A DNA stretch of 64,000 nt from Oscillospiraceae bacterium (GTDB lineage Bacteria > Bacillota > Clostridia > Oscillospirales > Ruminococcaceae), in the NCBI GenBank assembly GCA_017399765.1, contig JAFQBH010000009.1:1-64000 (forward strand), in the 5' to 3' direction. Positions 26,357-35,122 of the stretch are shown here, piece by piece. The translations under genes were made by a program, and so were the position numbers. Position 1 is the first letter of the stretch. The number at the start of each line of letters is the position of its first letter. The notes beneath the pieces are model-generated. The model saw only the letters and a program-made list of their open reading frames with translations. It made no database searches and had not been told where the DNA came from.

Positions 26357-27682
26357 TTAAATAAGTTCGGCCGTTATAAGGATAAGAAGCACAGCGCTTT
26401 CTACAACGGCAAAAACGCTGAAAAGAACCGAAGATTTTCTGTTTAAATAATGCACAAACATGCTGAAAGCACTTATCATGAAAAAAGCGCCGACAATCAA
26501 AACCAGCATGTTTTGAGAGATAATATACGAAACCGAATCCGTAAGCATTGGTGCATTGATTCCGAACATGGCTTTATAAGATGAAACAATGGAATTTGTT
26601 CCTGAAGCGGAAAAAATAACCATTGAAAACATTGTTATTGCAAAAGTGTAGATTCTTGCGAAAAAATGGGGGATTTCAAGAAGAAATCTGCGAAGGAAAA
26701 GTTCTTCTATGATAATGAAAACTGCAATATAAAATCCCCAGATAATGAAATTCATTTCAATTCCGAACCAGATTCCGCAAAGCATACAGATAAGCAAGGT
26801 GTTTACAATAAACTGCGGCTTTGAATTTTTATCGTTGCGAAGAACATCATAAATATAATGCCGGAAGAATCCGGTAACGGTCATGTTGAACCGGTCAAGA
26901 AAATCTGAAACCGAAGGACTTTGGAAAGGAAAATAAAAGTTTTTCGGAAGATCCATTCCAAAACATTTTCCAAGGCCCCTTGCCATATCGCAAAAACCGG
27001 AAAGATCAAAGAAAATCATCATGGAAAAAACAACCATGTCAAGCCAGGCTCCGATTACGGAAATCTCTTCTGAATTTGCAATAAAAAGTTTTTCGTGAAG
27101 CTGAACAAGCGGAATGGCAAGAACAACATATTTTGCAAGGCCGCGAATAAAGAGATAAAGACCGTTTCCGGTTTCAACAAGAGAAAAACTTCTGTCTTCG
27201 CAAAAATATTTTATATCTTTTGCGCGTACAAGGGGGCCTCTTGCAAGTTTTCCGAAAAAAGCAAGGAAAACAACAAAATCCGGAAGGGAACGAATAGGTG
27301 CGGCCTCTTTTTTATAAAAATCTACAAAATATCCGATAGCAGTAAAAGAAATTACCATTGCCGCAAAAGGAGCAAATCCGCCGGTAAGCTGGTTGGAAAC
27401 GGAAAAAACAATTATTACTGCCGAATTAAAAATAATCGAAAAAATAAGAAGAAATTTTTTTGTTTTTTCTTTTTCGAAATTTTTGAACATTGCTTCGGAA
27501 ATAATGAACTGCAGTAAAATATCAAAAATGAAAAAAACAGCATTACCCGGCTGTGAAAGCACAAGAAAAGTTATGGAAATAAAAGCAAGAACGGTGTTCT
27601 TGAAAGTTTTCGGGGTAAGATTGAAAACAACAAGCGCCGCAGGAAGAAAAAGGTAAAGAAACGTAAGACTGTTGATATTCAT
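26357..27682 (-). CDS. MBOAT-like membrane protein (AlgI/DltB-type) lacking catalytic histidines
   Basis: 441 residues, polytopic (about 10-12 helices), with the AlgI-type scaffold: GYFVDFYKKE, FFGKLARGPLVR, FFDLSGFCDMARGLGKCFGM and LPKNFYFPFQSPSVSDFLDRFN. In active enzymes the next segment is WRRWHISLS...FRDYxY; here it is FLDRFNMTVTGFFRHYIY. The catalytic GxWHG...WG is CGIWFGIEMNFIIWG, with Phe at the invariant His. Start ATG 27682 has GGAGG 8 bp upstream; an upstream in-frame GTG at 27691 overlaps that site. It is translated just before the DHHW-like gene. Fold assignment is good; acyltransferase activity is doubtful. Confidence 0.72.
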   Translation of the reverse strand: MNINSLTFLYLFLPAALVVFNLTPKTFKNTVLAFISITFLVLSQPGNAVFFIFDILLQFIISEAMFKNFEKEKTKKFLLIFSIIFNSAVIIVFSVSNQLTGGFAPFAAMVISFTAIGYFVDFYKKEAAPIRSLPDFVVFLAFFGKLARGPLVRAKDIKYFCEDRSFSLVETGNGLYLFIRGLAKYVVLAIPLVQLHEKLFIANSEEISVIGAWLDMVVFSMMIFFDLSGFCDMARGLGKCFGMDLPKNFYFPFQSPSVSDFLDRFNMTVTGFFRHYIYDVLRNDKNSKPQFIVNTLLICMLCGIWFGIEMNFIIWGFYIAVFIIIEELFLRRFLLEIPHFFARIYTFAITMFSMVIFSASGTNSIVSSYKAMFGINAPMLTDSVSYIISQNMLVLIVGAFFMISAFSMFVHYLNRKSSVLFSVFAVVESAVLLILITAELI

Positions 27683-27699
27683 CTGCGGCACCTCCTTTT

Positions 27700-28311
27700 T
27701 CAGGTTTCTTTAATTTTTTCAAGGGTGGAAAAAAGTTCCTCTTTTGTCGTAATTATCGGAAGAATTTCCGCAAGGGAATTTGCGGTCATCATTTTGGGAA
27801 GGGAATAATATTCACAAAGCCTTTTTCTAAGTTCGGAAGAATTTTCTCCTCCGGAAAGGCCGACCTCATAAAGAAAAGCTTTGGTCAAAGGTTCGGTTCT
27901 TTCGGATTTTTCGCTTTCCGGGTCAATTCCGGCTTTTTTAAAAGCAGAAAGCAAAACCTCTGTTGTCATTCCTTCAACGCCGAGAAGATTTTCCTTTCCG
28001 GGTTTTGCTTTTCGTTTTTCTTTTCCGTGGATATCCGGAATAAAAACGTTTTTTATGTTAGCCTTCGGAATTGCGGAAGACAGATAGTGCCGAAGGCGAA
28101 AACCAGCGGAATCCGAATCCGTAAGAATTATGATTCCGTTTTTCTCCGCTATTTTGCGGATAAGAGCAAGCCTGTCTTTGTTATTGTAAATTCTGAACCC
28201 GCCGAGTTCTATTATGTTTGCGTCAAAAAGCGGTGCAAGGCGGATTTTATCATATTTTCCTTCGACTATTATAGTTTCTTTTATTTTAATACGTTTTTGT
28301 GAATTTTCCAT
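27700..28311 (-). CDS. rnmV: Ribonuclease M5 (TOPRIM) with DUF4093 C-terminus
   Basis: 203 residues. The N-terminal TOPRIM domain has ETIIVEGKYDKIRLAP (catalytic Glu) and IILTDSDSAG (metal-binding DxD). A C-terminal helical region is typical of clostridial RNase M5-like proteins. RNase M5 finishes the 5' and 3' ends of 5S rRNA precursors. It sits 10 bp downstream of holA in a comEC-holA-rnmV run. B. subtilis rnmV is near rsmA, so this context differs. Identification as M5 rather than another small TOPRIM protein rests on VEGKYDK and length. Confidence 0.85.
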   Translation of the reverse strand: MENSQKRIKIKETIIVEGKYDKIRLAPLFDANIIELGGFRIYNNKDRLALIRKIAEKNGIIILTDSDSAGFRLRHYLSSAIPKANIKNVFIPDIHGKEKRKAKPGKENLLGVEGMTTEVLLSAFKKAGIDPESEKSERTEPLTKAFLYEVGLSGGENSSELRKRLCEYYSLPKMMTANSLAEILPIITTKEELFSTLEKIKET

Positions 28312-28321
28312 GAATCCTCCG

Positions 28322-29407
28322 TTATTTTATGGAGAAAAGTTTTGCCACCGTTTCGTCAAGAATAACGTTTTCGTCACCGCCGGTGCTTTTCATTCGCTGT
28401 TCCGCATCAAGAAGAGTGTCTATACATTTCAAAAGAGCTTCAGAAGAATATTTGCTTTGGGCGGTAATGGCTTTGTCAATAAGAAACTGGCGGGGTTTGG
28501 GATAGCTTTTGGGAAAATCCGAAGCAATGTCAAATTTTGTTTTTCCGGCGGAGCGGGCTGCTTTTGCCCGGAACATATCAATATACATTCCGGAAAGAAT
28601 GTTGAGAATAAGCGGAGCGGATTCACCCATTTCCCGAAGTTCCTGAAGAACAGAAAAAGCGCCTGTGCGGTCTTTTGCGGAAATTTTTGCGGAAAGATCG
28701 AAAACTTTTGCATCCGGCGTTGCGCAGGTCATAAGGTCGATATCCGCTTTTGAAATAATTCCGGTGCCTTTATACTCGGCAACTTTTCGCGCTTCGTTCA
28801 TCAAAAGGGCGGAATCGTTTCCGCAGCGCTCCACCATATAGGTGCAAAGATCCCGGTGAATGCTGCATTTGTATTTTGCACAGGTCTTTTCGATAATTGT
28901 GCAAAGTTCGGAAACGGTGGGCGTTTCACATTTTATAACGCCGCCTTCGGATTTGTCTATAAGCTTTTTGAGAGCTTCGATTCGGTTTTTCTTTCCGATT
29001 TTGCTTTCGGTTTTAGCTTTGGAATCCTTTTTCTGTTCGGTATCGACGGAATAGAAAGCAAAAACAAGGACCGTTGAACCGCCCATTTCCGAAACTTCGG
29101 AAACAAGCTGTTCAAACTTTTTGAATTCGTTTTCACCCATGCTTCCGAAAGGAAGATCCTCACAGATAACGCATCTTCTTCCTCCGCCGAAAGTTATTTC
29201 AAAAGCGGCGTCCGCAACGGTATCCGCAGAAACATTTCCGGAAAAACGGTGGGTATCAAAACCCGTTCCTCCTTCGGTCGTCATGGAAACTATTTTATTT
29301 AAAATCGTGCGTTTGCGCTGGTCGTCGCTTCCGCCGATAAAATAACAGGGCAGGGGAATTCCGATTTTGAGATGGCGGCGCACCTCTTCCATATCTTTGA
29401 AAATCAT
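28322..29407 (-). CDS. holA: DNA polymerase III delta subunit
   Basis: 361-residue clamp-loader subunit. Family features include CYFIGGSDDQRKRTILNKI, FDTHRFSGN, RRCVICEDLPFG, YMVERCGNDSALLMNEARKVAEYKG in parts, and ILNILSGMYIDMFRAKAA. It opens the beta clamp as part of the delta-tau3-delta' complex. The start overlaps comEC by one base (TAATG). comEC-holA adjacency is widespread in Firmicutes and supports the call. Confidence 0.93.
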   Translation of the reverse strand: MIFKDMEEVRRHLKIGIPLPCYFIGGSDDQRKRTILNKIVSMTTEGGTGFDTHRFSGNVSADTVADAAFEITFGGGRRCVICEDLPFGSMGENEFKKFEQLVSEVSEMGGSTVLVFAFYSVDTEQKKDSKAKTESKIGKKNRIEALKKLIDKSEGGVIKCETPTVSELCTIIEKTCAKYKCSIHRDLCTYMVERCGNDSALLMNEARKVAEYKGTGIISKADIDLMTCATPDAKVFDLSAKISAKDRTGAFSVLQELREMGESAPLILNILSGMYIDMFRAKAARSAGKTKFDIASDFPKSYPKPRQFLIDKAITAQSKYSSEALLKCIDTLLDAEQRMKSTGGDENVILDETVAKLFSIK

Positions 29408-31548
29408 TATGCGTCGCTTCCTTTCTTTAAATTTCCGCCATAGGCAAAGAAACTTATTTCACCGTCTTTAAGAACGATAATTTCATTTGTTCCGCTGTAA
29501 AAACCGCCTTTTTCCCGAAGGATAAGATAATCGCAACGAAGAACAGCAAAATCCTCCGGTGAAACTCCGTCAAGAATTATAATATCTGCCCGGCGGAACT
29601 TTGGTTCAACTTCCATTATATCACATTCTTCAAAAATGTATAGAACAGTTACGCCATTTGTTTCAAAACAAACGGCAGATTCGGGAATTATTTCAGCATA
29701 ATCAGTTTCAGAAAAGGAAACTTTGCCAGGGGAAACAGGAAGAGAACCATCGAATCTTCCGACGGAATCTTCGGTGCTGAGAAGCGAAAGCAAAGGTTCG
29801 GAAGATTTGATAAGTTCATATTCCGCAGCGGAAGAAACGGCGTTTATGCTTATAACGGAATCATAGCCGGAATCAGTGAAATCAAGGTTGAAACGGTCAT
29901 CAGAAGAAAGACCGTTTGCTATGAGCACGCTTTCACCGTCTTTTGAGCACGTTATTGCAGTCCCGTGCTCAAGAGCGGTTATACGTATTTCTGAAACGCC
30001 CGAAAAGAAAATAAAATCAAGAAAAATTCCGAAAAGAAGAACAAAAACAGAAACCAGTACGGAATGTTTAAAATATGAAAAACCGCCGGAACAAAGAATG
30101 GGAATGATTATGAGCACGGCGGAACCGAAAAGCCATATAAAGAACCACAAATCATCTGAACTGATATAGGCAAAAGGAAGATCTGCAAAAAATTCAGCCG
30201 TTTTAAGGACGATTCCGTTGCACAGCATTGCTGCAAAGGCCATTCCGGCGGAAATGAATTCCAGAAATGGAACTAAACCGCAAGCCACTGTAATAACTCC
30301 GAAAATTATAGAATATTGAGCAAAAAATCCCGCAAAAAGGTTGGAAAAAGGAGAAACCAAAGAGATTTTTCCGAAAACAACCGCGGAAACGGGCAAAACC
30401 GCAAGAAAAGCAACAAAACTTACACAGAACGATTCAATAAGAAATTCGGGGAAAGGTTTGTCTTCGGCGTGGAAAAGATTCGCAAGATATGTTTTGAAAG
30501 GTTTGGCAAAAGCCGAAATTGCAAAACAGGAAAAAACCGACATAAGAAATCCTGCGTCGCAGGAAGCAAGCGGGTCTAAAAGAATGACAACCGCAACGGC
30601 AATTCCAAGATTATCCAAAGATTTTGAACCGGAAAAGAAAAGCTTCGAAAAATAGTGGGCGACAAGCATAAAACCGGAACGAAGAACGGACATTCCAAGC
30701 CCGCCGATAAACATATAAGCGGCAGTGACCGCAATGAGCAAAACGGTTTCAAAACTGTGAAATTTTCCCTTGGATTTGCGGTAGCCAAGAATTTTTTCAA
30801 ACAGGCCGACTATAATTACCATATGCATTCCGGAAATTGCAAGAATATGGCTCATGCCGCTGCGGCGAAAGGCATTGGTTACAGAGCTTTCAATTCCTTC
30901 GCCGGTTCCGATAAGAAGTTTTTCCATAAAAGGGGCGTGCCAATCCATAAAATAACGATAAATTACAGAAGAAATCTTATCCCTTATCGTATAAACAAAG
31001 TATCCTGCCGAAGAATCATCTTTTCCGATTATATTGATGGGTGTTTTGGTATAGGCGTAAACGGAAATTCCCCGGGAATGGTCTGTAAAGAAATCTTCGG
31101 GATTTTGATTTTCGGGAACCATAAAAGCAACATCACACGAAATTTTGTCGAAAGCCCCGGCGGAACTTTCGTCCCAGCCGGAAAGCCGGACGGTGATTTT
31201 TTGCGGCGCACCGTCGATGTTAACGGAATCGGTTTTTACGGTATAAACAGGATTTCCGCTTCCGGAAGAAATTTCAGTAACGGTACCGGTAATTGTTGCG
31301 GTCATGCCGTCAAGAAAAGAAGCGGGGTAATATTCCGAATGAAGTTTTACCGCAACAACGGAAAAACCGATTGCGGCGGCAAGAAAAAATGCGGATCTTT
31401 CACGGAAACTCTTTCCGAATGATATAAAACCCAAAAAACCGATGAAGGAAACCGCTGCAGCAATGAATGAAAATTCCAAAGGAATAAAGGAGGCAACAAA
31501 TGCGGAACAAAGCATTGCAAAACCAAATTTTGTAATAAGATACGGCAT
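29407..31548 (-). CDS. comEC: ComEC/Rec2 DNA-uptake channel, with degenerate C-terminal metallo-beta-lactamase domain
   Basis: 713-residue polytopic protein that forms the channel for transforming DNA. An N-terminal OB-like DUF4131 region (about 60-170) precedes the competence domain, with EKLLIGTGEGIESSVTNAFR and SGMSHILAISGMHMVIIVGL (about 225-265). The C-terminal soluble part matches the metallo-beta-lactamase position, but the expected HxHxDH ligands are absent; the equivalent stretch reads ISINAVSSAAEYE. ATG at 31548 has AAAGGAGG upstream. Whether the cell is naturally competent cannot be judged; no comEA or comF is in the window. Confidence 0.9.
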   Translation of the reverse strand: MPYLITKFGFAMLCSAFVASFIPLEFSFIAAAVSFIGFLGFISFGKSFRERSAFFLAAAIGFSVVAVKLHSEYYPASFLDGMTATITGTVTEISSGSGNPVYTVKTDSVNIDGAPQKITVRLSGWDESSAGAFDKISCDVAFMVPENQNPEDFFTDHSRGISVYAYTKTPINIIGKDDSSAGYFVYTIRDKISSVIYRYFMDWHAPFMEKLLIGTGEGIESSVTNAFRRSGMSHILAISGMHMVIIVGLFEKILGYRKSKGKFHSFETVLLIAVTAAYMFIGGLGMSVLRSGFMLVAHYFSKLFFSGSKSLDNLGIAVAVVILLDPLASCDAGFLMSVFSCFAISAFAKPFKTYLANLFHAEDKPFPEFLIESFCVSFVAFLAVLPVSAVVFGKISLVSPFSNLFAGFFAQYSIIFGVITVACGLVPFLEFISAGMAFAAMLCNGIVLKTAEFFADLPFAYISSDDLWFFIWLFGSAVLIIIPILCSGGFSYFKHSVLVSVFVLLFGIFLDFIFFSGVSEIRITALEHGTAITCSKDGESVLIANGLSSDDRFNLDFTDSGYDSVISINAVSSAAEYELIKSSEPLLSLLSTEDSVGRFDGSLPVSPGKVSFSETDYAEIIPESAVCFETNGVTVLYIFEECDIMEVEPKFRRADIIILDGVSPEDFAVLRCDYLILREKGGFYSGTNEIIVLKDGEISFFAYGGNLKKGSDA

Positions 31549-31607
31549 TTTTTAAACCTCCTTTTTCTTTTAATTATGCCAAAAAACGAAGGGATTTTCA
31601 ATAGTAG

Positions 31608-31636
31608 AAAAGCCGTTCTTAAAACGAACGGCTTTT
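31608..31636 (-). terminator. Intrinsic terminator after the MATE gene
   Basis: AAAAGCCGTTC / GAACGGCTTTT with loop TTAAAAC, 10 bp beyond the MATE stop. The T-run on the minus strand is short; the plus-strand T-run is better. Confidence 0.7.
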
Positions 31637-31645
31637 TGTTGATGT

Positions 31646-33019
31646 TCAGGAATTTTCAAGGCTGTGAACAGTTATATCGCGAATCCATTTTCCGCTTTTC
31701 AGGCGCAAAAAACCGACTATGTTTTTAAACAGTTCATCAGAACGAAGCATAAGATATACAAACGGCGGCGCCCAGCCAAGAATAAGTCCGGTGAATGCTC
31801 CAAGAGGTATTGCAACGGTCCAAAGGAAAAACACGTCAACAACTGCAGCGGTTTTCGTATCGCCGCCGCCGCGGAAAATTCCGACAATATACTGAACGGA
31901 CATGGCCTGGAAAACGATTATTACCGCATAGGAAACAATGAGATCATAAGCAAGCGCTTTTGTTTCGGCGGAAACTTCATAAAAATTGATAACCGGTCCG
32001 CGGATTATAATAAGGGTAACGGCGGAAAGAATGCCCATTATTGCCGCAAGAAGAACAATGGTTTTCGCTTTGTTAAGAACAAGTTCCTTGTTTTCACCTT
32101 TTCCGATAGCGTTTCCGATAACAACGGAAGTTGCATTGCCCATTCCGGAAACAACCACCCAAACGCATTGCCAGATTATGTTTGCAATGCTGTTTGCGGA
32201 AACAAATTCCGTGCTGATGTGGCCGATTATCATGGAAAGAACCGAAGTTCCGATACTCCACACTGCTTCGTTAAGAACAACCGGCGCACCGGTTTTTACA
32301 AACGCTCCAAGATAATCTTTTACCGGAACGAAAAGATCTTTAAACGTGTAATGAATTTTCTTTTCAAAAAATGCAAGATAAATAAGAAGAATTATAAATT
32401 CAACACAGCGGGCAACCGCAGTGGCAAGTGCTGCGCCGCGAACTCCCATAACTGGGGCGCCAAGGTTTCCGAAAATCAGTATCCAGTTAAGAGAAACGTT
32501 TACAATAAGAGAGGAAAGATAGATCACAATGGATATTTTTACGATATGTGCGGAACGAAGTACCGAAGCCATTGCGTTTGTTAAGGAATAAAAGGGATAA
32601 GCCCAACCGATAATCCTTAGGTAACTTGCGCCGGCTTCTATAACATCGGGGTCATCGGAATACCAGCTCATAACTGTTTCGGGAATACATATTGCAAGAG
32701 CGGAAGCGATAACGCTGATTACGGCCGCAAGGCGAAGCATTATGGTAATAACTCTTTTCATGGAATAAACGTCATCTTTGCCCCAATACTGAGAAGCAAA
32801 AACCATTGCCGCCGAAGTTACGCCGAAAGTAACTATCATAAGAATGAAAAAAAGCTGGTTTGCAAGGTTTGCGCCGGAAAGGGCGATTTCACCGACTTTT
32901 CCAAGCATAAGAGAGTCTGCAAGGCTTACGGTAAAAGTGATGAAGTTTTGCGCCGCAATGGGAAGTGTAATTGAAAACAAAACTTTATAAAAGTTTTTAT
33001 CTTTTACTAAAAATGACAT
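31646..33019 (-). CDS. MATE family efflux transporter
   Basis: 457-residue, 12-helix multidrug and toxin extrusion transporter. Characteristic segments are TLPIAAQNFITFTVSLADSLMLGKVG near the N-terminus (in parts), NLANQLFFI, VRGAALATAVARCVEF, and the second-half GMGNATSVVIGNAIGKGE. It is expected to export cationic compounds using a Na+ or H+ gradient. GGAGG precedes ATG at 33019. It is monocistronic. The substrate is unknown. Confidence 0.93.
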   Translation of the reverse strand: MSFLVKDKNFYKVLFSITLPIAAQNFITFTVSLADSLMLGKVGEIALSGANLANQLFFILMIVTFGVTSAAMVFASQYWGKDDVYSMKRVITIMLRLAAVISVIASALAICIPETVMSWYSDDPDVIEAGASYLRIIGWAYPFYSLTNAMASVLRSAHIVKISIVIYLSSLIVNVSLNWILIFGNLGAPVMGVRGAALATAVARCVEFIILLIYLAFFEKKIHYTFKDLFVPVKDYLGAFVKTGAPVVLNEAVWSIGTSVLSMIIGHISTEFVSANSIANIIWQCVWVVVSGMGNATSVVIGNAIGKGENKELVLNKAKTIVLLAAIMGILSAVTLIIIRGPVINFYEVSAETKALAYDLIVSYAVIIVFQAMSVQYIVGIFRGGGDTKTAAVVDVFFLWTVAIPLGAFTGLILGWAPPFVYLMLRSDELFKNIVGFLRLKSGKWIRDITVHSLENS

Positions 33020-33091
33020 ATTTCCTCCGAAAACAATATAAAAACTAAATAGTTATTTTATACCTTTTAAAAGACAATATCAATATAAAAT

Positions 33092-33121
33092 AAAAAAAGG
33101 CGGAAATTTCCGCCTTTTTTT
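33092..33121 (-). terminator. Intrinsic terminator after the lipoprotein gene
   Basis: Palindrome AAAAAGGCGGAAA / TTTCCGCCTTTTT, with T-runs on both strands. Confidence 0.85.
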
Positions 33122-33130
33122 ATGTGAAAA

Positions 33131-33679
33131 TCAGTCGTTCTTTTCAACAATTTCTATGGAACCGCCGGGAGAGGGGTCGCTGCGGTGGCTGCTGAGCCCG
33201 CCGCTGATTTCTTTGATTTCCTCTTCGGCAAGTTTGTTGTCACAGGTGAATTCAGCAAACACCTGATAATTGTTTCCGTTATCATCGAAACAATAAGTGG
33301 AAATGCGATAAGTTTCTCCGTCTTTCAGTTTATCGGTATAAACAGAAATATCGTATCTTGCATTGGATTCGCTTTCAGGGTCAATTCCGTGTCTGTAATT
33401 GGTGTTGAAACTTACCTCGCCGCCTTTTGTGACAAGATACCATTCGCCGTCATTTCCAAGAAGATGAAGTTCAAAGGTATCATAAAAAGAAAGTGAATCG
33501 GAACTTTCGTTTTTCCAAACGCAGCGAATGCTGGTTTCATCGTCAAAAATATATTTATATTGTGTGCTGAAAGAAAGGCCTTCCTTGGTTTCAGTATAGT
33601 AAGGTTCCGCTTTTGAAAGGTTCTCGCATCCGGAAAGGAGAAGAACAAAACAAAGCAGAATAAGAATGATCTTTTTCAA
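33131..33679 (-). CDS. Hypothetical lipoprotein
   Basis: About 182 residues. A type II signal peptide has lipobox LLSGC (about 13-17 in the preferred start). A mature beta-rich domain follows, with YTETKEGLSF, SLSFYDTFELHLLGNDGEWY and a C-terminal VFAEFTCDN. The pattern recalls bacterial Ig-like surface domains, but I cannot name the family. The preferred start is TTG at 33679, which has AAAGGA 9 bp upstream and puts the signal peptide at the very N-terminus. An earlier in-frame TTG at 33715 adds a non-signal prefix. Monocistronic. Confidence 0.75.
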   Translation of the reverse strand: MKKIILILLCFVLLLSGCENLSKAEPYYTETKEGLSFSTQYKYIFDDETSIRCVWKNESSDSLSFYDTFELHLLGNDGEWYLVTKGGEVSFNTNYRHGIDPESESNARYDISVYTDKLKDGETYRISTYCFDDNGNNYQVFAEFTCDNKLAEEEIKEISGGLSSHRSDPSPGGSIEIVEKND

Positions 33680-33760
33680 AACAATGCGTCCTTTCAGTTG
33701 AGATAAAGGTATCAATCCATATTATAGCACAGTTTTAAAACAAAATAAAGTCTTTTTTTA

Positions 33761-34396
33761 TCAATATCCCAAATGTTCGCCTACAATAATGATTTTTATG
33801 CGGTTCGGAATGCGCTGATAGCCAAGAAGGGTATAGCTGCAGCAGATTCTTGCGGGAGATTTGCAGTTCATGCAGGTTCCGGTTTCTGCACAGGGAGTTT
33901 TGCAGCCAAGACGTTTTGCGTTTGCCGGTGCGGCAAGGTTGCGGAGTCTGTCTTCCGCCGCAGCGATGTCGGTGACGATTTTGTTGGTTCCGGCAACAAG
34001 AATTACGTTTTTCGGCCCGTAAATAATGGGAGCGACTCTTGTTCCTGCGCCGTCAACATTATAAATTTCGCCGTCCTCGGTAATTGCGTTTGCGCTGGCG
34101 AGGAAGAAATCCGCAAAAAAAGCTTCTCTTCTTGCGGTTTCAACTTCTTCCGGAGGAACAACGTGGGAATCACGGTAATCATAATTTCCGTTTTCAAGAA
34201 GTTCGATTATTCCGGTTTCGTGAAGGGTCCTTGAACCGCCGACACGGCATACCGAACCTTCCGGAACAAGGCTTTTGACAAGTTCAACAGCTTCTGCGGA
34301 AGTTTTTACATAATAAGCCTCCATTCTGTTGGAACGAAGAGCTTCCATAACTCTTTCGGCGCGTTTTTCTTCTGTAAACATTACATTTGCGTCCAT
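33761..34396 (-). CDS. LUD-domain protein (LutC/DUF162 family)
   Basis: 211 residues with the LUD fold seen in lactate-utilisation proteins LutB/LutC: VCRVGGSRTLHETGIIELLE, FFLASANAITEDGEIYNVDG and GPKNVILVAGTNKIV. The C-terminus has clustered cysteines (GCKTPC, GTCMNC, ICC) common in stand-alone clostridial LUD proteins. No lutA or lutB gene is nearby, so lactate metabolism is not supported by context. It overlaps the HAD gene by one base and is probably co-translated with it. Confidence 0.88.
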   Translation of the reverse strand: MDANVMFTEEKRAERVMEALRSNRMEAYYVKTSAEAVELVKSLVPEGSVCRVGGSRTLHETGIIELLENGNYDYRDSHVVPPEEVETARREAFFADFFLASANAITEDGEIYNVDGAGTRVAPIIYGPKNVILVAGTNKIVTDIAAAEDRLRNLAAPANAKRLGCKTPCAETGTCMNCKSPARICCSYTLLGYQRIPNRIKIIIVGEHLGY

Positions 34397-35058
34397 TATA
34401 ATTCTTCCTTTCCCAAAACAATGTCAATAAGTTCAAGCGGGTTTTCGATAATATATTCCGCACCGGCTCCGGAAAGTTCTTCTTTTCCGCCGTAACCGTA
34501 AAGAGCACCGACGGCATGGATTTTGTTTTCGTGAGCACCGATCATATCCATATCTCTGTCACCGACCATAAAGACGTGCTCAAGTTCGTTTTCGGAAACA
34601 CCTAACCGCTCAAGGGCAACTCCGATTATTGCGGGTTTTGTATCAAGAGTCTTGTCTTCGGTTGCGCCGCAGACCGCATCAAAAAATTCGAGCATGCCTT
34701 TTTCTTCAAGGATTATGCGGCAGGCCTTTTCAGGCTTACAGGAAGCAAGGGAAATTTTGCAGCCGTGCTCATACAGATTTTTGAGCATTTCAATGGTTCC
34801 GTCATAAGTAATGTTCTGGTGGATTCCGGTAACAAGGAATTTTTCACGGTATTTTTTAACAAGTTCCTCGCATTTTTCCTCATCGAATCCATAAAGAGCA
34901 AAAGTGTTGCGAAGGGGAGGACCGATATAGCTGCGGAGTTTTTGCGGGTCGTTTTCCTCAATTCCAACGGATTCAAGGGCATATTTTATGCAGCTTGTAA
35001 TGCCTTCATAAGGATCGTTAAGAGTTCCGTCAAGGTCAAAAAGAACGTATTTTGTCAT
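34396..35058 (-). CDS. HAD hydrolase, phosphoglycolate phosphatase-like
   Basis: 220-residue HAD-superfamily phosphatase. Motif I is FDLDGTLNDPYEGI, motif II is SLASCKP (Ser/Thr region), motif III is the Lys near DTKPAI, and motif IV is VFMVGDRDMDMIGA. The cap domain is the small helical type (IGPPLRNTFALYGF). This resembles Gph or PpaX-type enzymes; the substrate (phosphoglycolate, pyrophosphate or another small phosphoester) is uncertain. It is followed with a one-base overlap by the LUD gene. Confidence 0.9.
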   Translation of the reverse strand: MTKYVLFDLDGTLNDPYEGITSCIKYALESVGIEENDPQKLRSYIGPPLRNTFALYGFDEEKCEELVKKYREKFLVTGIHQNITYDGTIEMLKNLYEHGCKISLASCKPEKACRIILEEKGMLEFFDAVCGATEDKTLDTKPAIIGVALERLGVSENELEHVFMVGDRDMDMIGAHENKIHAVGALYGYGGKEELSGAGAEYIIENPLELIDIVLGKEEL

Positions 35059-35081
35059 ATTCTTCTCCGTAATGTTATGAT

Positions 35082-35115
35082 AAAAGGCGTTTCAGAAAAG
35101 CTGAAACGCCTTTTT
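35082..35115 (-). terminator. Intrinsic terminator after aspS
   Basis: AAAAGGCGTTTCAG / CTGAAACGCCTTTT with loop AAAAG, 8 bp beyond the aspS stop. On the minus strand the arm ends in TTTTA. Confidence 0.8.
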
Positions 35116-35122
35116 ATGGGGT

